Positions 13,907 through 25,149 of a DNA stretch of 64,000 nt are shown here, piece by piece. The notes under the pieces were generated by a model, which did not search any database, was not told the origin of the DNA, and worked only from the letters and a program-made list of their open reading frames with translations. This stretch comes from Halichondria panicea (Eukaryota > Porifera > Demospongiae > Suberitida > Halichondriidae), in assembly GCF_963675165.1 (NCBI RefSeq), contig NC_087388.1:1466800-1530799 (forward strand). The letters are read 5' to 3'. Position 1 is the stretch's first letter. The number at the start of each line of letters is the position of its first letter. The position numbers and the translations under genes are program-made.

Positions 13907-14005
13907 TGAAACTCTTCTTGGTCACCAATTAAAACCAACTGTTGGACTGTTGGGGACAAAGAAGTGAAAATGTGAGGCTCAAACATTTCAGCAGCTTCTC
14001 AATAA
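13907..14005 (-). repeat. ZNFX1: Second copy of helicase motif II segment
   Basis: The stretch coding FEPHIFTSLSPTVQQLVLIGD is present here and again at about 13053-13115, with nearly identical DNA. Here it precedes QEEFQQRKRNMD and DVVGMPTTGAAK, which should come before motif II in the protein. It is therefore an out-of-order partial duplication. An indel interrupts the acidic motif just upstream (VVIE then AAEM in another frame). Confidence 0.7.
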
Positions 14006-14007
14006 CT

Positions 14008-14546
14008 ACAAATTGGGTGCCATTGAGAATGAAGCATTCTTCCCAGGTGATATTGCTAAGAAAGAAGAAGTAATTCGACTGTGGATGTTACAAGAACCCA
14101 CCTAGATAGTGTTGGCAGACGCTCTCAGTCAACCTTCAATTGAATTGTCCCGCCAAGCAAGTCAAATTTCACAAGAACATAGTAAATTATAATTATTATA
14201 ATTATAGTGCATATTTCTAAGTATGCATACTGCTTATTCAAAGTGTGAATTATACTTATCTATTGTAGATGTTCCTCTACAAGAGAAAATCCTGGAAAGG
14301 ATTTATTTTTTCGTCCTGACGAAGACTTTATCCATTCGTTCGCTGCCATTATTGGCTTTCGATAGCAGTGTCTCGCTTTTCCCCTCTCCCTCACTTCTGA
14401 AGACATTGTGATCATCAAGAGAGAGACAAGAGGAGCAGAGCCGACCAGACAAGCACTCGTCATGCTGCAGAAGTGGGAAGCCAGGGAGACAGCAACTTAT
14501 GGTCAGTTGAGAGAGACTCTCCGTACACTCTCAATGTTTCATATCT
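14008..14546 (+). pseudogene. Truncated death-domain exons 2-3 fragment
   Basis: Begins abruptly in the middle of the first death domain (DNA for AIENEAFFPGDIAKKEEVIRLW) next to the antisense helicase relic. It continues to an exon end near 14180 whose donor has decayed (AGTAAATTA instead of AGTAAGT). An exon 3-like segment follows from about 14269 (DVPLQEKIL) to a stop near 14546. Both parts contain a stop (CCACCTAGATAG) or a frameshift. No start or upstream exon exists, so it is a dead 3' fragment of a fifth family copy. Confidence 0.75.
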
Positions 14547-16048
14547 GAGTATCATGCATCACAGCACATTGTTATGTTAATGTACCTATTGTAGATATAA
14601 TTATATAGCTGTTCACCAAAATGCATAACTTTGTTTGTGTCACTAAACTTTCCGAACTCATGGCCATTAGCAAAAATACATTCTAGTCTACTGCAATTTG
14701 AATTTGAATTTTGAATTTAATTTTCTATACTGCCTTGCAATACACTATACGACTAAATAATTTATTAGCCTTTACTAGCTGTCAATTCTTATTAGTTAAT
14801 ACTAACTCTTCGCCCAAGTAATTTTTGTCTAATCTTTTGTTTGTACAAATTCTGCAACAGCTGATGATTTTCAAATTGTTGCTCTTAATTGATGTCGTAT
14901 GAGGAACTGTATAATAGTAAAGAATTTACTAACGTCCCCCATTGAACTTTCCCCAAAGACAAGCTCTCTCCTGGAAAAAAACTTTTAACACGTTCCAGCT
15001 TGCGAAGTAAGTCTCCTTACTTCTTATAGAAGAGACTGGAATTCCGCTGCCACTAAATTCTTCATCACTATACACTCTCATAAGAGAGTTACATGATATG
15101 GGTCTGCTAATGGTGATAGAGAGAGAAAGGGACTCCATTGAGAACCACATAATCATTCTCAAGATATCAACATTCACATCAGATGTACACAATAAACTGT
15201 TTTCAAAGTCTGCTAAAGCGGACCTCACCTATAGTTCAGCGTATATAGGCATTATTCCAGAATCACTACTGGAAAGTGTACCAGAGTACATCACAAAAGA
15301 ATGTCTATACTTGAAGCTGCAGTACTGTCAAGAAATTAAGAACGTGTACGTGGAAGAGGACCACACTCTTTCTCATTAAAGAGAAATCTCATCTCTTTTC
15401 CCCGGCTCTATATAATTATGATATCAAACTTGAAGAAATTCAATGGCCTAAATCCGAAGATGATAAGATTACTTTGGGATGGTATGCTAAATGTGATGAT
15501 GACGGATTTGATTTCTTCCCAACACGATTTCTTCATGTGAATCATTCACCTCTCTGACAACTTTGCCTAAAACAAAACCTGCCAACAAGACACAGACTCT
15601 CCACTACAGCTTCTGATTCTTTGATTGCAGAGGTATATGCTGCCAATTCTCGCTGTCGCATCTGGTGGACTGGTCTGCATTGGCTTATGAAAAATGGAGT
15701 GGAGATATTTGTGGATATGCCTAAAGACGCTGATAGTAATGAACTGATTTTACTAGCAAGAAGTGACATCGAAAGTCAAGTCGAACTTCCAACACTCTGC
15801 AACTAGTTATTCCGAAGGTATTCGAAGCAAAAGTTGAGTTCTGTGCTGCTATAGTGCTTACTTTTTACCTTCTTGATCCGAGCAATCTCAATGATGAACC
15901 TTTTACGAATGCTCGAATTGCACCTAAGTATTCTCTATGTCTGCATGTTTATGCAGTATAGCCTCCGACATAGCTCGGAGACTGATGTTCCTTGTACGTA
16001 CATGTAGACTGTGTACATTGTCATGTGTTTGTTTGGTATTAAGTTGAC

Positions 16049-16289
16049 TACCGTAGCGCGAAATTTTTGAGGCACTTATATTTCGTGGAATGGCCTCTAA
16101 AAGCATTTCGTTGCACAATGTTTGTGGAATGACTGTTTACCTGGAAGCCACGCTTTAATCTTTGCATGTTATAGCAGATAATTCTAATTAAAAACTGAAC
16201 TAATTTCGTGGACTCAATTTTCGTGTAGGATTGCTAACCCACGAAATCAGCGAAAATTAAGCCTCTTGAAAATTTCGCGCTATACGGTA
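16049..16289. mobile_element. MITE with TACCGTA...TACGGTA inverted ends
   Basis: 241-bp non-coding element. The left end TACCGTAGCGCGAAATTTTT mirrors the right end AAAATTTCGCGCTATACGGTA with small differences. Internally it carries further sub-terminal complementarity (TTTCGTGGA motifs). It interrupts the COR remnant of relic B. A solitary end of the same family is near 46570-46640. Confidence 0.75.
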
Positions 16290-17270
16290 ATTAAACCCGG
16301 TCGTGTTTTTCAAGTAGAATATCATTCATGTCTGACGTGAGTACTTACACAACAAGAGTATTCACCCTGTGCATTGAGCTTCATCACACAGCAGCAAAAC
16401 GAATACGATAACTTGTTACTTTTGTTTAATTTGGATTTTCTGACTCTTCTACTGCTAATTGTTCTTTGAGTGCAGAGATTCAATTATGCTGCCAATCCTC
16501 GCTGTCATGTCTGGTCTACACATGTTGGTATACAGGCTTATGAAGAATGGAGTGGATGTATTTGTCGATATGCCTAAAGAAGCTGATAGGAAAGAACTGA
16601 TAGCGAGAATTGGCAACAAAATATATACACTCTGCATCTAGTTATTCAGGAAACAAAATAGATTTCTGTACTGTCTTCTGTTTATCTTCTTTATCCGAGC
16701 AATCTCAAGGATGAAACTTTTACAAATGCTACAAATGCACCTAAGAGATATTGATGAAGCATTAGCAGAAGGAACTAAGCAAGTCATGGAAAGAAGGATT
16801 ATGCTTCTCGAAAGATTGGGTCATCCCAAAAGATGGACTGGATCTACATAATTATTACTGGAGTAAGTTTCAAGCACGCACACGCACACACCACATGTAA
16901 ATGTTGTTGTTTCCAATGCATATACCCTTAAAGTTACAACTCAACATTGGATCAGCTCAAAACAGGTGATATTCTACTGGAGTAAGCAGCAACAAACCCC
17001 AACGTTTAATTTGTTCATGAGCTTAATTACACTTTGTACAGATTAATTTGTTGTTTCCGATGTGTGAGTCCATGATTGACTCTGCTTTGAACTGCTTATA
17101 GGAATGAAACGAAGCATCCTTCCCTGGTGATAATTATTGCCAAGAAATAATTCGTCTGTGAATGTCTCAAGAACCCACCTGGAAAACATTGGTAGACGCT
17201 CTCGTAGTCAACCTACGATTGGATTGTCCAACAAAACAAGTCAAATCTCACAAGAGCACAGTAAGTATAC

Positions 17271-17431
17271 TACCGTTTAGCGGGTATATTTCGAGGGTAG
17301 CGGAATGATTGGTAGAAATTAAGGTTTTCGTGGAATAGCAGTATTTTTGTGGGTATAACGGTACATGCTTAATTAGTGAAAACCACGAACATTATACCCT
17401 CGGAATATACCCGCTGTATAATAATATGGTA
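17271..17431. mobile_element. TACCGTA-ended MITE in relic B intron
   Basis: Same family and same insertion site (just after the exon 2 donor) as the elements in relics A and C. Ends: TACCGTTTAGCGGGTATATT and AATATACCCGCTGTATAATA. A short TATAATTATAGC tandem run follows at about 17448-17490. Confidence 0.7.
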
Positions 17432-18477
17432 TAAATTATATAGGTATAATTATAGCTATAATTATAGCTATAATTATAGCTATAATTATTCATTTATTCT
17501 ATTGTAGACGTGCTTCTACACAAGAAAAGCATTATCGAAAACAATCATCTGTCCGTCCTGACAATAAAACTTTCTCCAATCAATTGCTGCCATCATTGGC
17601 TCTCGTTGGCAGTGTCTTGCTTTTCCCCTCTCCCTCACTTCTGAAGACATTGTGAGCATGAACAGAGAGACAAGATGATCAGAGCCAACAAGATGACAAG
17701 CGCTCGTCATGCTACATGGTCATGCACTTTCCGTGTTTCATATCTGTACCACATTATGTGTAGATTTAGCTGCATGCATTCAATTGCACTTAAATACTGT
17801 AGATAAAGCTGTTCAATCCAACACATGTTTGTGTCGCTGAACTTTCAGAATTCATGCCTTGCCACTTAAGCAAAAATTACCTACTGCTACACTTCCAATT
17901 GTCATTTTTTCTACTGATATAATTATATGCAACATCTTACGTCCTTCAAAATTAGCACATTTTTGTTACTACTGTACAGAACGAATTTTTGCACTCAGTT
18001 CTATATAGCTAATGGCCGGTTGTGCATGCAATGTCATGACTTAATTATAATTATACTGTGTTATTTATCAGTCACTGCCTCTGTTTTAATATTCTCGGAT
18101 CCAGATTGGCTTTAGCTTATTAATGCCATATCTACCCCTATACACCAATTCAGTTACCCTGACACGTAACATAATTATACATCAGCTAAATGTGTAGGAC
18201 ATGATATAATTGCGCCAATAGAACCTATACATTCAGTATGAGTTATTCATCACTTCCTTTCCAGTTCCAGTAACTGTTACATTTAAATGTCATGAAAGTA
18301 TATACACATCAATAATTCAGTGACTACAATAAATGCGCATCATAAAAACTCGATATTAGTAAAAGCAGGAGTTCATTAAATAAGTACCAAAAAGTTAATA
18401 CACACTATACAGCTTCTTTGTTGTGCGCAGGGCCCCTTGCTCTGGCCTTGCCTTTTTGCTTTGTATTTGCCATGGCT

Positions 18478-18530
18478 GTCAAATTCCAGTGGATCAAAGT
18501 TTGCAATTAACTGTTTTGGAACCTTCCTTT
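18478..18530 (-). pseudogene. ZNFX1: ZNFX1-like C-terminal tail fragment (unit B)
   Basis: A very short antisense match to the end of the ZNFX1-like relics. The minus strand encodes ANFDPLEFD, and the DNA (CAAATTCCAGTGGATCAAAG on plus) is the same as near 41510. The sequence upstream of it at 18332-18400 also matches the flanks of the other two copies. It is only a marker of the duplicated unit. Confidence 0.6.
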
Positions 18531-18554
18531 AAAATTCCTGGATCCGCCACTGCT

Positions 18555-20365
18555 CTGTATCACTTCTTCGCTCTTGCAGTGAGGCCGAGGGTCAGAAAGT
18601 TGTCAGTGTTCAGTTTAGCAGTCATATTTAATGCAAACAGTCAGCAGTGTTGGGGGTCACGGGGGTGAGTACATATTGCACATGTATATATATATAGAAG
18701 TGTACTGCACCACTATTAAGCCTGTTCAGGCTCTTGTAGCTTCAGAACGGTTGTCACACAAGCAGTGCATTGTTTCCTCTTCTGATATACGCTATATAAC
18801 ACTGGAGCATGATAGAAAGCAAGCACACGCTGTATATCTGTGGCCCGGCTTTCCCTGCAGAAAGAGAGCAGTCTGAACATGAGTCAAAATGTGTGCAATT
18901 GAAAACACACACAATAGAGCACTGTCAATCCTATGACTGGTTGTACTAATATCTTCAATCTACACTACTTGAGTGTACATTTTCGAGCACCTACTCTAGG
19001 TACCTAATTCTATGCAACCACAACACTTTAGCTGGATTTCCTCCACAACTGCCATAATAATCTCCTCACGTTATCCAACAATATATACATGACTTGCATC
19101 ATCAATGTATAGTATACAACTCTGCAGAAAATGATTATTATACATACATGCCTTGGCTTTTTGGAACACAGCATCACCCGTTTTAGATGAATACAGTGAA
19201 TCAAAATTAAATGACCAGATGTGCGATTGATGAAGCCAATGATGTGTGTGACTTGACAGAACCTAAACATTCGAGTAATGTATGGGCAAGAGTACACTCT
19301 TGGTATATATGCGTTAGTCACCCATCCATTTGATTTCATAATCTGAAACTTCCTGTTTGAATAAAATCTACTTGTGGTAGTAGTTTATAGTGTCTAACTT
19401 GGGGTTGAAGAAGCCTTGAAATTGATATGAAAAATAATTATATAGGTCACACGCACCAGTCTTCCTGTGAAAAGAAGTGAGAAGCCGCCACATAACGAAA
19501 AGTTTCATGCATAATTACAATCACACGTGTATGCCAGCTAAAATTATGATAACTGAACCTCATTCTATGGGTTAGTCAGCACCTTCATTTCTTTGTGACG
19601 TATGGAAAAAGAATCCCAAAGTGCTGGCAACATACATAACTGCATATTGCACTAGATCATTACGTATATTTGCATAACGATGTTATTATTATCATTATTA
19701 TACGATTATATCAGTTCAAGTCAGCAAGCAATGATTTATGTCAGTTGTGTGCTGGTTTATGTCTATACGGCTTAATTTTGTATAATTAGAGAACAATTAA
19801 GCACGTTTTAAAATAGAATAATAGATGAAATTTATGGGCCTGATTTGAGCCAAGACAACTTATTCAGGAGTTGCTTGTACTCGAGTCACGGTTTGGCTCT
19901 TCATACTACAATCCCAACCACAGCTCGATAGGCTGGTCTGTGTATATACAGTGTTGACAAGCTGGTCGTAATGACTTGATGAAATGACGTTCTCCAAGCG
20001 GTGCATTTGTAAATTGTGTGGGTGGATATAGATGCCAAGCGTGATATTATGTAATCCTTTTGAGCCTTCTGGCCGTCTCTGGTGGGCGGTCTCTGGTGGC
20101 ATCCTTCCTTCTGCATGCTTTTGCTTTGCTGACTTTTTCGTAAAGGGTGCATTCCCTAAGAACCTCACTTCTGCAGCGTCCTCCAATTCTTGTCACGTTC
20201 CGAGGTTTGCCATTGCAAGGTCTGTGACATTTGCATGCATCAGGCCAAGAAGATGGTCCAGTGTGTGAGCCTGTCTTTAATAACAATGATTTGCAAATCG
20301 AAAATGTGGTCGAAACGATTGAGGTACCGGCCGTGGAAGGGGATGTCGACAAAGGAGACTTTGTA
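18555..20365. other. Intergenic with diverged 5' block S1
   Basis: No convincing gene. About 19320-19540 shares stretches with 21360-21650, 25720-25800 and 43195-43384: ACTTCCTGTTTGA, GAAGCCTTGAAATT, CTTCCTGTGAAAAGAAGTGA. These look like diverged copies of one upstream block of the receptor family. An open stretch on minus near 20050-20270 contains CKCHRPCNGK, but I recognise no family and do not call it. Confidence 0.5.
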
Positions 20366-20369
20366 ATTC

Positions 20370-20590
20370 GGATTGAAGCAGTGAGACGACACCTGATCAT
20401 AATTAGTAAGCACAGTACTGATAATTATTGATTGCACTATTTATAGGGACAACTCTACTCTATTGATAACAGTCGTGCTGAATGGTCATGTACGCATTTA
20501 GAAGATGCGTTAATCAAATACTTGCAGCCATCTTATACCGGAGGATACAATAGTTCACATGCATACTGCAATGGTCAACAATAGGAGTGC
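20370..20590 (+). pseudogene. Decayed ankyrin-unit fragment
   Basis: The DNA follows the receptor ankyrin unit with interruptions: GAAGCAGTGAGACGACACCT, AGTAAGCACAGTACTGA, GATTGCACTA, GTGCTGAATGGTCATGT, GATGCGTTAATCAAA. Small insertions destroy the frame. It is the only trace here of the 5' part of an additional family member. Confidence 0.7.
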
Positions 20591-20702
20591 ACCGCTGCAA
20601 AATTGTAAAATGTGTGCTTTGCTACTATAGTGTTTCAAGTTAGTGCATGTAGTGCTCTAATGTAATGCTTTTTGGAGCAGATTATACGAACATACTGCAA
20701 GC

Positions 20703-20872
20703 TACAGTGGAACCCCTCTATAACGGACATCTTTGGGGAACAATGTTTTGGCCTTTATACAGAGGTGGCCTTTGTTGAGAGGTTGTTTTGTTCATTTGGG
20801 ACCTGGGCGCCTGGCCGTTATATAGCAGCTGGCCTTTATTCGGAGGTGGTCGTTAACAGAGGTTCCACTGTA
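20703..20872. mobile_element. pogo/Tc1-like MITE flanked by TA
   Basis: 166-bp non-coding element between TA dinucleotides, with inverted ends CAGTGGAACC and GGTTCCACTG. It has internal tandem variants of GGCCTTTATWCRGAGGTGG type. End sequence and TA target agree with the pogo/Tigger group of Tc1/mariner transposons. Confidence 0.7.
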
Positions 20873-21099
20873 ATTGATAGTAATCCCTATGCACTCATGA
20901 CACTTTTGCAGGCACTACTGGAGTATTTGGCATTAATTTGATTTCCTTTGCAACTACCATAACATATTTTATATTGTTTGTCACAATACTTAACATGATT
21001 GTACCAAGGACGCCCTTGATTGCACTATACAACTCTTGACATTGTAAACTGGTTCTCACTCAATTCATGTATATAAATACCTGTCATGGTTTTTTGAAG

Positions 21100-21700
21100 C
21101 CATAGGAGCAGTATCGCCCTCATTTTGGATGAGGAAAACTTGAAGAGAGATACAGGTACAGCAAATCAGTGTGTGCAATTGATGAAACCATATAGCGTTC
21201 CTTCACTTTCATCACAGTATAGGCCTAATTAAACTGCACCAAGCAAGGAATGCTCACTGCCTCTGCATGTTTCTTTGTGGAAATGCTGTCAAATTAATTA
21301 GCCAGATTGATGATTTAGGCCCTTTGCTAGATCTAACCAGCTATCTGTGAAACACGCGCCAATCTAGTCTTCCTGACATGTGAAAAGAAGTGACGAGCTG
21401 ACACTTAACGAAAAGATTCTTATATAGACACACGTCATGTATAGACACACGTACGCCAGCTAAATTGTTATATCAATAATTTTTATGATACTGGAACACT
21501 GAATTGTGTGTGACTTGACACATTCATTTTAATTTACCACAACTTCCATTTCCTCTGACATTTTAACTTCCTGTTTGACATGTGCAATAAAATCTCTATA
21601 CTTGATTTGAAGAAGCCTTGAAATTAAACAAGCAACCAAGCAGACTGTACCAGTTGTCCCATCACAAGACTAGAGACAAAAAGTGGTTTTCTAAGGTAAA
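21100..21700. promoter_or_regulatory. Diverged 5' block S2 (possible promoter or noncoding exon)
   Basis: Shares ordered motifs with 42690-43384 and with 60885-60975: ACTTCCTGTTTGA, GAAGCCTTGAA, AAGCAACCAAGCAGACTG, then GACTAGAGA and AGTGG just before a donor-like GGTAAAAAC (about 21695). It lies about 7 kb upstream of gene 2. Reading it as a first noncoding exon with promoter is inference from conservation and position. Confidence 0.35.
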
Positions 21701-21928
21701 AACTCACTTTTGTGAATTCTGATCTGTTTTATGAATAGCTCTCTTTTACATGTTGTTTGTACCACTCTTATGCACACTACCTAACATAAGTGTCTGCATG
21801 CAGAAACCTGCTCCCAGTCCTTTAATTAATAGCTCATCTTACTAATAATTATAGCTAGTGTTTAGAATTTGTATTGATTGTATAGAGGTTATTCTGCATA
21901 CCATATAATTATTGTGTACTATAGGGCT

Positions 21929-22040
21929 CAGTGAACCCCGGACCCTGGGCCCTAGGATCCAGTGACTCTTAAGATTTAATTAGTGACCCCCATAAACACT
22001 GCATAAATTTTACAAAACACTCAGTGACCGGGGATCACTG
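21929..22040. mobile_element. Small inverted-repeat element
   Basis: The ends CAGTGAACCCCGG and CCGGGGATCACTG are complementary at 12 of 13 positions and enclose 112 bp with internal copies of GGATCCAGTGA. There is no coding potential. No target duplication was established. Confidence 0.4.
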
Positions 22041-22387
22041 GATCCTCCAATACTGCATGGGTTTTAATAAGTTCAAGGAGGCTCTTTTGGTTGCAAATTT
22101 CGAGTCATTGCAAACGAATGACACTCAAAGTAAGCGCATGCAATTTCGCTAGAAACGCAGTATATAGGCCTTGTATACCTTCATTCGTAAGGGATTACTC
22201 AAACCAGTATGCGAGTAACACAATAGTAAATTGTCTTTATATTGTCTGCATGTGTACATGTGTTGCGTGTAGTACAATTGCATTGTGTGCTGCATGTGTG
22301 TTGTGTGTAATGGCATTGTATAGCACAGTGACTCAGTGGCAGTGACTCAGTGGTAGATCCAGGAAAAATGAAAGAGGGATTCCAAAC

Positions 22388-22766
22388 CAGGGCCGTAGAT
22401 AGCTTAGTGTGCAGGGGTGGTAAAATAAAAGCTGAACATTTTTTTAGTAAAAAAAGGTCAACTGTTATTTCATATCCTCTGAGTATGGCAACTTGCTGTG
22501 GCACCAACTTAGATCAACTAAAACAAGGTAGCTTGAGCTAGAAAGGTACTCCTGCTTCCAGAGGCGCAGTGGAGCTCAGAATTTTACCTAAAAAACAGGT
22601 CATCACTCGTTCTCAACAGTCAGCATGCGCATCAGATAGCCCTGCCCACATCTCAATTTCATTACATCATTCTAATCAATAAAAGCATTGTGCATGTGCA
22701 GTATTTTGGCAGATCTAGAATGCCTGGGGGGCAACTGCCCCCTGCCCCCCGCTGTCTACGGCCCTG
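22388..22766. mobile_element. CAGGGCCGTAGA-ended element (hAT-like MITE)
   Basis: 379-bp non-coding element with ends CAGGGCCGTAGA and TCTACGGCCCTG. CAAAC is present on both outer sides (22383-22387 and 22767-22771). Its left 90 bp recurs at about 46669-46755 (GGGGTGGTAAAATAA, AGCTGAACATTTTT, AACTGTTATTTC), so it is a dispersed family. Confidence 0.65.
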
Positions 22767-23006
22767 CAAACTAACGAGCGCATAGTGCGAATAATTTTGG
22801 GGTTACGCCCACTTCCGGTCACATGTTGTGCAGTAAGATTAAGGAAAATCCCATTCTCAGCCTGGGAAAGTCCCATAATAGACTTGCGTAGAGCTAACTA
22901 GCTGCCACGAACAGTCAACTAGCTAGCCTATAGGCTAACCATTGACTTTGAACACTCCTTTGGCAGTTGATACATCAAAACAACAGGTACAGGTTACAAT
23001 GAAAGC

Positions 23007-23130
23007 ATGCCTCGGTGGAGATGCCAAAGCTACATAACATAAAGCTACTAATACTTTTATACACGTACGTGATGAACATTATTTTGCTGCATGCAAACTA
23101 AGAGTGGGTAATGATCGACCATGATTGTCG
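23007..23130 (+). repeat. Left arm of a 5.6-kb-spaced inverted repeat
   Basis: The sequence from GCCTCGGTGGAGATGCC through CTACATAACATAAAGCTA, CTGCATGCAAACT and GAGTGGGTAATGATCGAC is present in reverse complement at 28500-28633. The arms are diverged by indels. Confidence 0.7.
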
Positions 23131-23165
23131 TTAAAAACGATCGATAAAAAGTTCAAGTCTAAAAT

Positions 23166-24044
23166 CATAGATATAAGAGGGAGAGGGATGGGAAACGGAG
23201 CACGTGCGCACAATCACTTCTGTGTAATGCCAAAAGTTGATCCGCGTTACGGCTCTAGACACCCCGCCAACCCAGCGGGAAATGTTATTACTATCATTCA
23301 CAGCTCCCCACTGGGACTCTTAGTCCTGTGCTGAGCATCCACGCCTACTGTGCATCATATAGAAGCGTTGTGTATCTCACCAAGAGCTTGAAAACTTTCA
23401 AAGGCAGTTTTTTGAGTGTTGTATTATCGTTTCGGCTCTATCTAGTGGCTTTGTGTACCTTCTACAAGGAGAGGCTGTGACTACAGCCCAAAATATTAAT
23501 GATTCCCTCTTTCTTAAGTAGCTGGGCATTGTATGCAAGTAAAATCAAAGCCACTTGGCTTTAGGTTGGTAAGTAATGTTCATTTTTGTCTTAGTAAGCT
23601 GGTTTTTAAAAGCATACTTTTTGGGTACCCATTTAGAAAGTTACATCAATGATTGAATGTAGGTACATGTCTCTTTGTATTCATTGATAGTTGGTTCATC
23701 GTATCGGCACAGTAATTTACGACAGAACTTTGCTACATTTCCATAATTCTCTATCATGTCTGTGACTGTACTGGAATACTCAACGGTACAGACAGAGCTC
23801 CTCTCAAGAATTTGCTGTCCAAGCTGCTTTTTACTGCTTGGAGGGTCTCACTAACTATTGCTGCTACCTTGTTGTGACTGTTCCACTAGCCATTGCTAAT
23901 ACATGGAGCTCAGTAGCTAGTTTATAGCCTAGTACTAGCTAAAAGCATGGGCTGGAGGAAATAAAGAAGAAAACATTGACCGAAACGCGGATCGTCAATG
24001 CTATTTACGTAGCGTTTCCCATCCCTCTCCCTCTTATATCTATG
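23166..24044. mobile_element. Element with 32-bp perfect inverted ends
   Basis: 23166-23197 (CATAGATATAAGAGGGAGAG and on to GGGATGGGAAACG) is the exact reverse complement of 24013-24044. The 815 bp between them hold only short open frames. It lies inside the larger inverted repeat and looks like a non-autonomous DNA transposon or foldback unit. Confidence 0.65.
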
Positions 24045-24049
24045 CTAAA

Positions 24050-24280
24050 ATTAATGGATGCCATCAGCAGAGCCTTGCAGCTCTATTCTCACTCTTGCAG
24101 CTACCAATAGGATACAATAGCTAGCGTTCTAGTGCAGAGCTAACTAGTAAGTAGAGTAGCAACACTCGGTAAACAAGTTTGGCTGCGTGCTCTTCTGAAA
24201 AGGTCTGAAAAGGCTACAATGGCATTCCAAGTAAGCAAAACTAGGCATAACTCGAGAACGAAGCTTTATTTTGCAAATCC
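24050..24280 (-). repeat. Dispersed repeat, copy A (inverted)
   Basis: Contains the reverse complement of CTCTGCACTAGAACGCTAGC, GAGTGTTGCTACTC and GTTTTGCTTACTTGGA. These also occur in plus orientation at 27080-27290 and in two pieces at 27910-28045 and 28388-28480. Confidence 0.65.
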
Positions 24281-24380
24281 ACGAATGAAAACATTACTAG
24301 AAGCCTATAGAAACTCTTACTTGCACTTCATTGATCCTTGAGCATCTGTAGCAGTCTACACAAACAGACACACACAAACA

Positions 24381-24622
24381 CACTACCGTATACCTCGCTT
24401 GCGCATGCGCACCGAGGCATAATCATTGATACAACAGCTACAAATCATACAATATCTACAAAAACTTATAGAAAGCTAGCTGGTAGCTGTACTAAAGCCA
24501 TAATAGCTAGCCTGGCTGAAAGGGGGGATCCGCGGCAACCTGAGATCTCCCCCTGGATCCGCCACTGAGTGTTACCTAATTATGCCTCAGTGCACGTGCG
24601 CAAGCGAGGTATACGATAGTGT
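24381..24622. mobile_element. MITE with about 40-bp inverted ends (CGTATACCTCGCTTGCGCA)
   Basis: The left end 24381-24424 and right end 24578-24622 are reverse complements with a few mismatches, both containing GTATACCTCGCTTGCGCA and GAGGCATAAT. The interior has a nested piece ending CTGGATCCGCCACTG, a terminal motif also seen at 18540-18553. A (TG)n microsatellite adjoins at 24625-24658. Confidence 0.75.
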
Positions 24623-25149
24623 ATTTGTGTGCGTGTGCGTGTGTGTGTGTGTGTGTGCTGTTTAATAAATGTCAACTGATCACCATACTCACAAATCCCT
24701 ACTATAATATACACTTTCAATTTATGCCATCAGTGTCATGCAATACATCAGTCCCACTTTCAATTTATGCCTCAGTGTCATGCAATACATCATCATGTCA
24801 GTATCAAGTTTTTTACCTTTACTATAGTAATTCTACTTATAAAGGTGCTATAATTATTATAGTGTTTATTTAGTGATGTTATATACTTGTGCTTGGCTCG
24901 GTATTGACGGAGGCCCGAGGGTTGCAGGCCTGAGCAAACACCACTACCATAGCCAATATTATCCAATGTGCGCACAAGTGAAGCTGTGTAACAAACTGAT
25001 TTGTTGCATCTCCGAGTCACATCATTCCTTTTATAGGACACCTAGTAGACAAATGCTTGTGGTGTGTTGCGCATGCACTGGATGTCATGAAATACTTAAC
25101 GCTGACCACAGTTAAATTTAACCATGCATGTATTACTATATACAAGTGA

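Larger units (their letters stand above)
10869..14005 (-). pseudogene. ZNFX1: ZNFX1-like helicase/NFX1 zinc-finger gene, broken 3' half
   Basis: Minus-strand relic of the NFX1-type zinc-finger-containing UPF1-like helicase, a family of antiviral and small-RNA-linked RNA helicases. Readable parts, 5' to 3': DVVGMPTTGAAKHNY (about 13860-13815); a motif II region ending VEPHIF-like, then QQLVLIGDHQQL (about 13140-13050); SIQHRMRPEIASL (about 12920); VVDDFQGEEN (about 12580); NRICVALSRAK (about 12500-12460); NFX1-type Cys/His fingers (12310-11680); a LPDCNH...CPRCKTAV segment (11600-11460); and a C-terminal tail AVWSEAANLANFD ending at a stop at 10869-10871. Single-base frameshifts lie near 12635 and 13000 and within the fingers. 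A LINE splits it, and the N-terminal half is absent. The C-terminal RZ finger seen in the copy at 41.6 kb is missing here. Confidence 0.85.
14845..17715 (+). pseudogene. Relic B: decayed Roc-COR-death-domain 3' end
   Basis: Plus-strand relic parallel to relics A and C. 14845-15400 resembles late Roc and COR; the longest readable piece (about 15098-15379) contains MVIERERDSIENHIIIL and KISTFTSDVHNKL. 15420-15935 continues COR (GLHWLMKNGVEIFVDMPKDA). A MITE then intervenes and a second COR tail copy follows at 16440-16870, ending in a GGAGTAAGTTTCAAG donor. Exon 2 remnants lie at about 17040-17262 with a GTAAGT donor, a second MITE is in the intron, and an exon 3 remnant is at about 17508-17715. 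Frameshifts and internal deletions preclude function. Confidence 0.78.

Noticed and set aside
20040..20270. Overlapping open frames on minus, one with CKCHRPCNGK
   Set aside because: No recognisable family, competing frames of similar length and no splice context.
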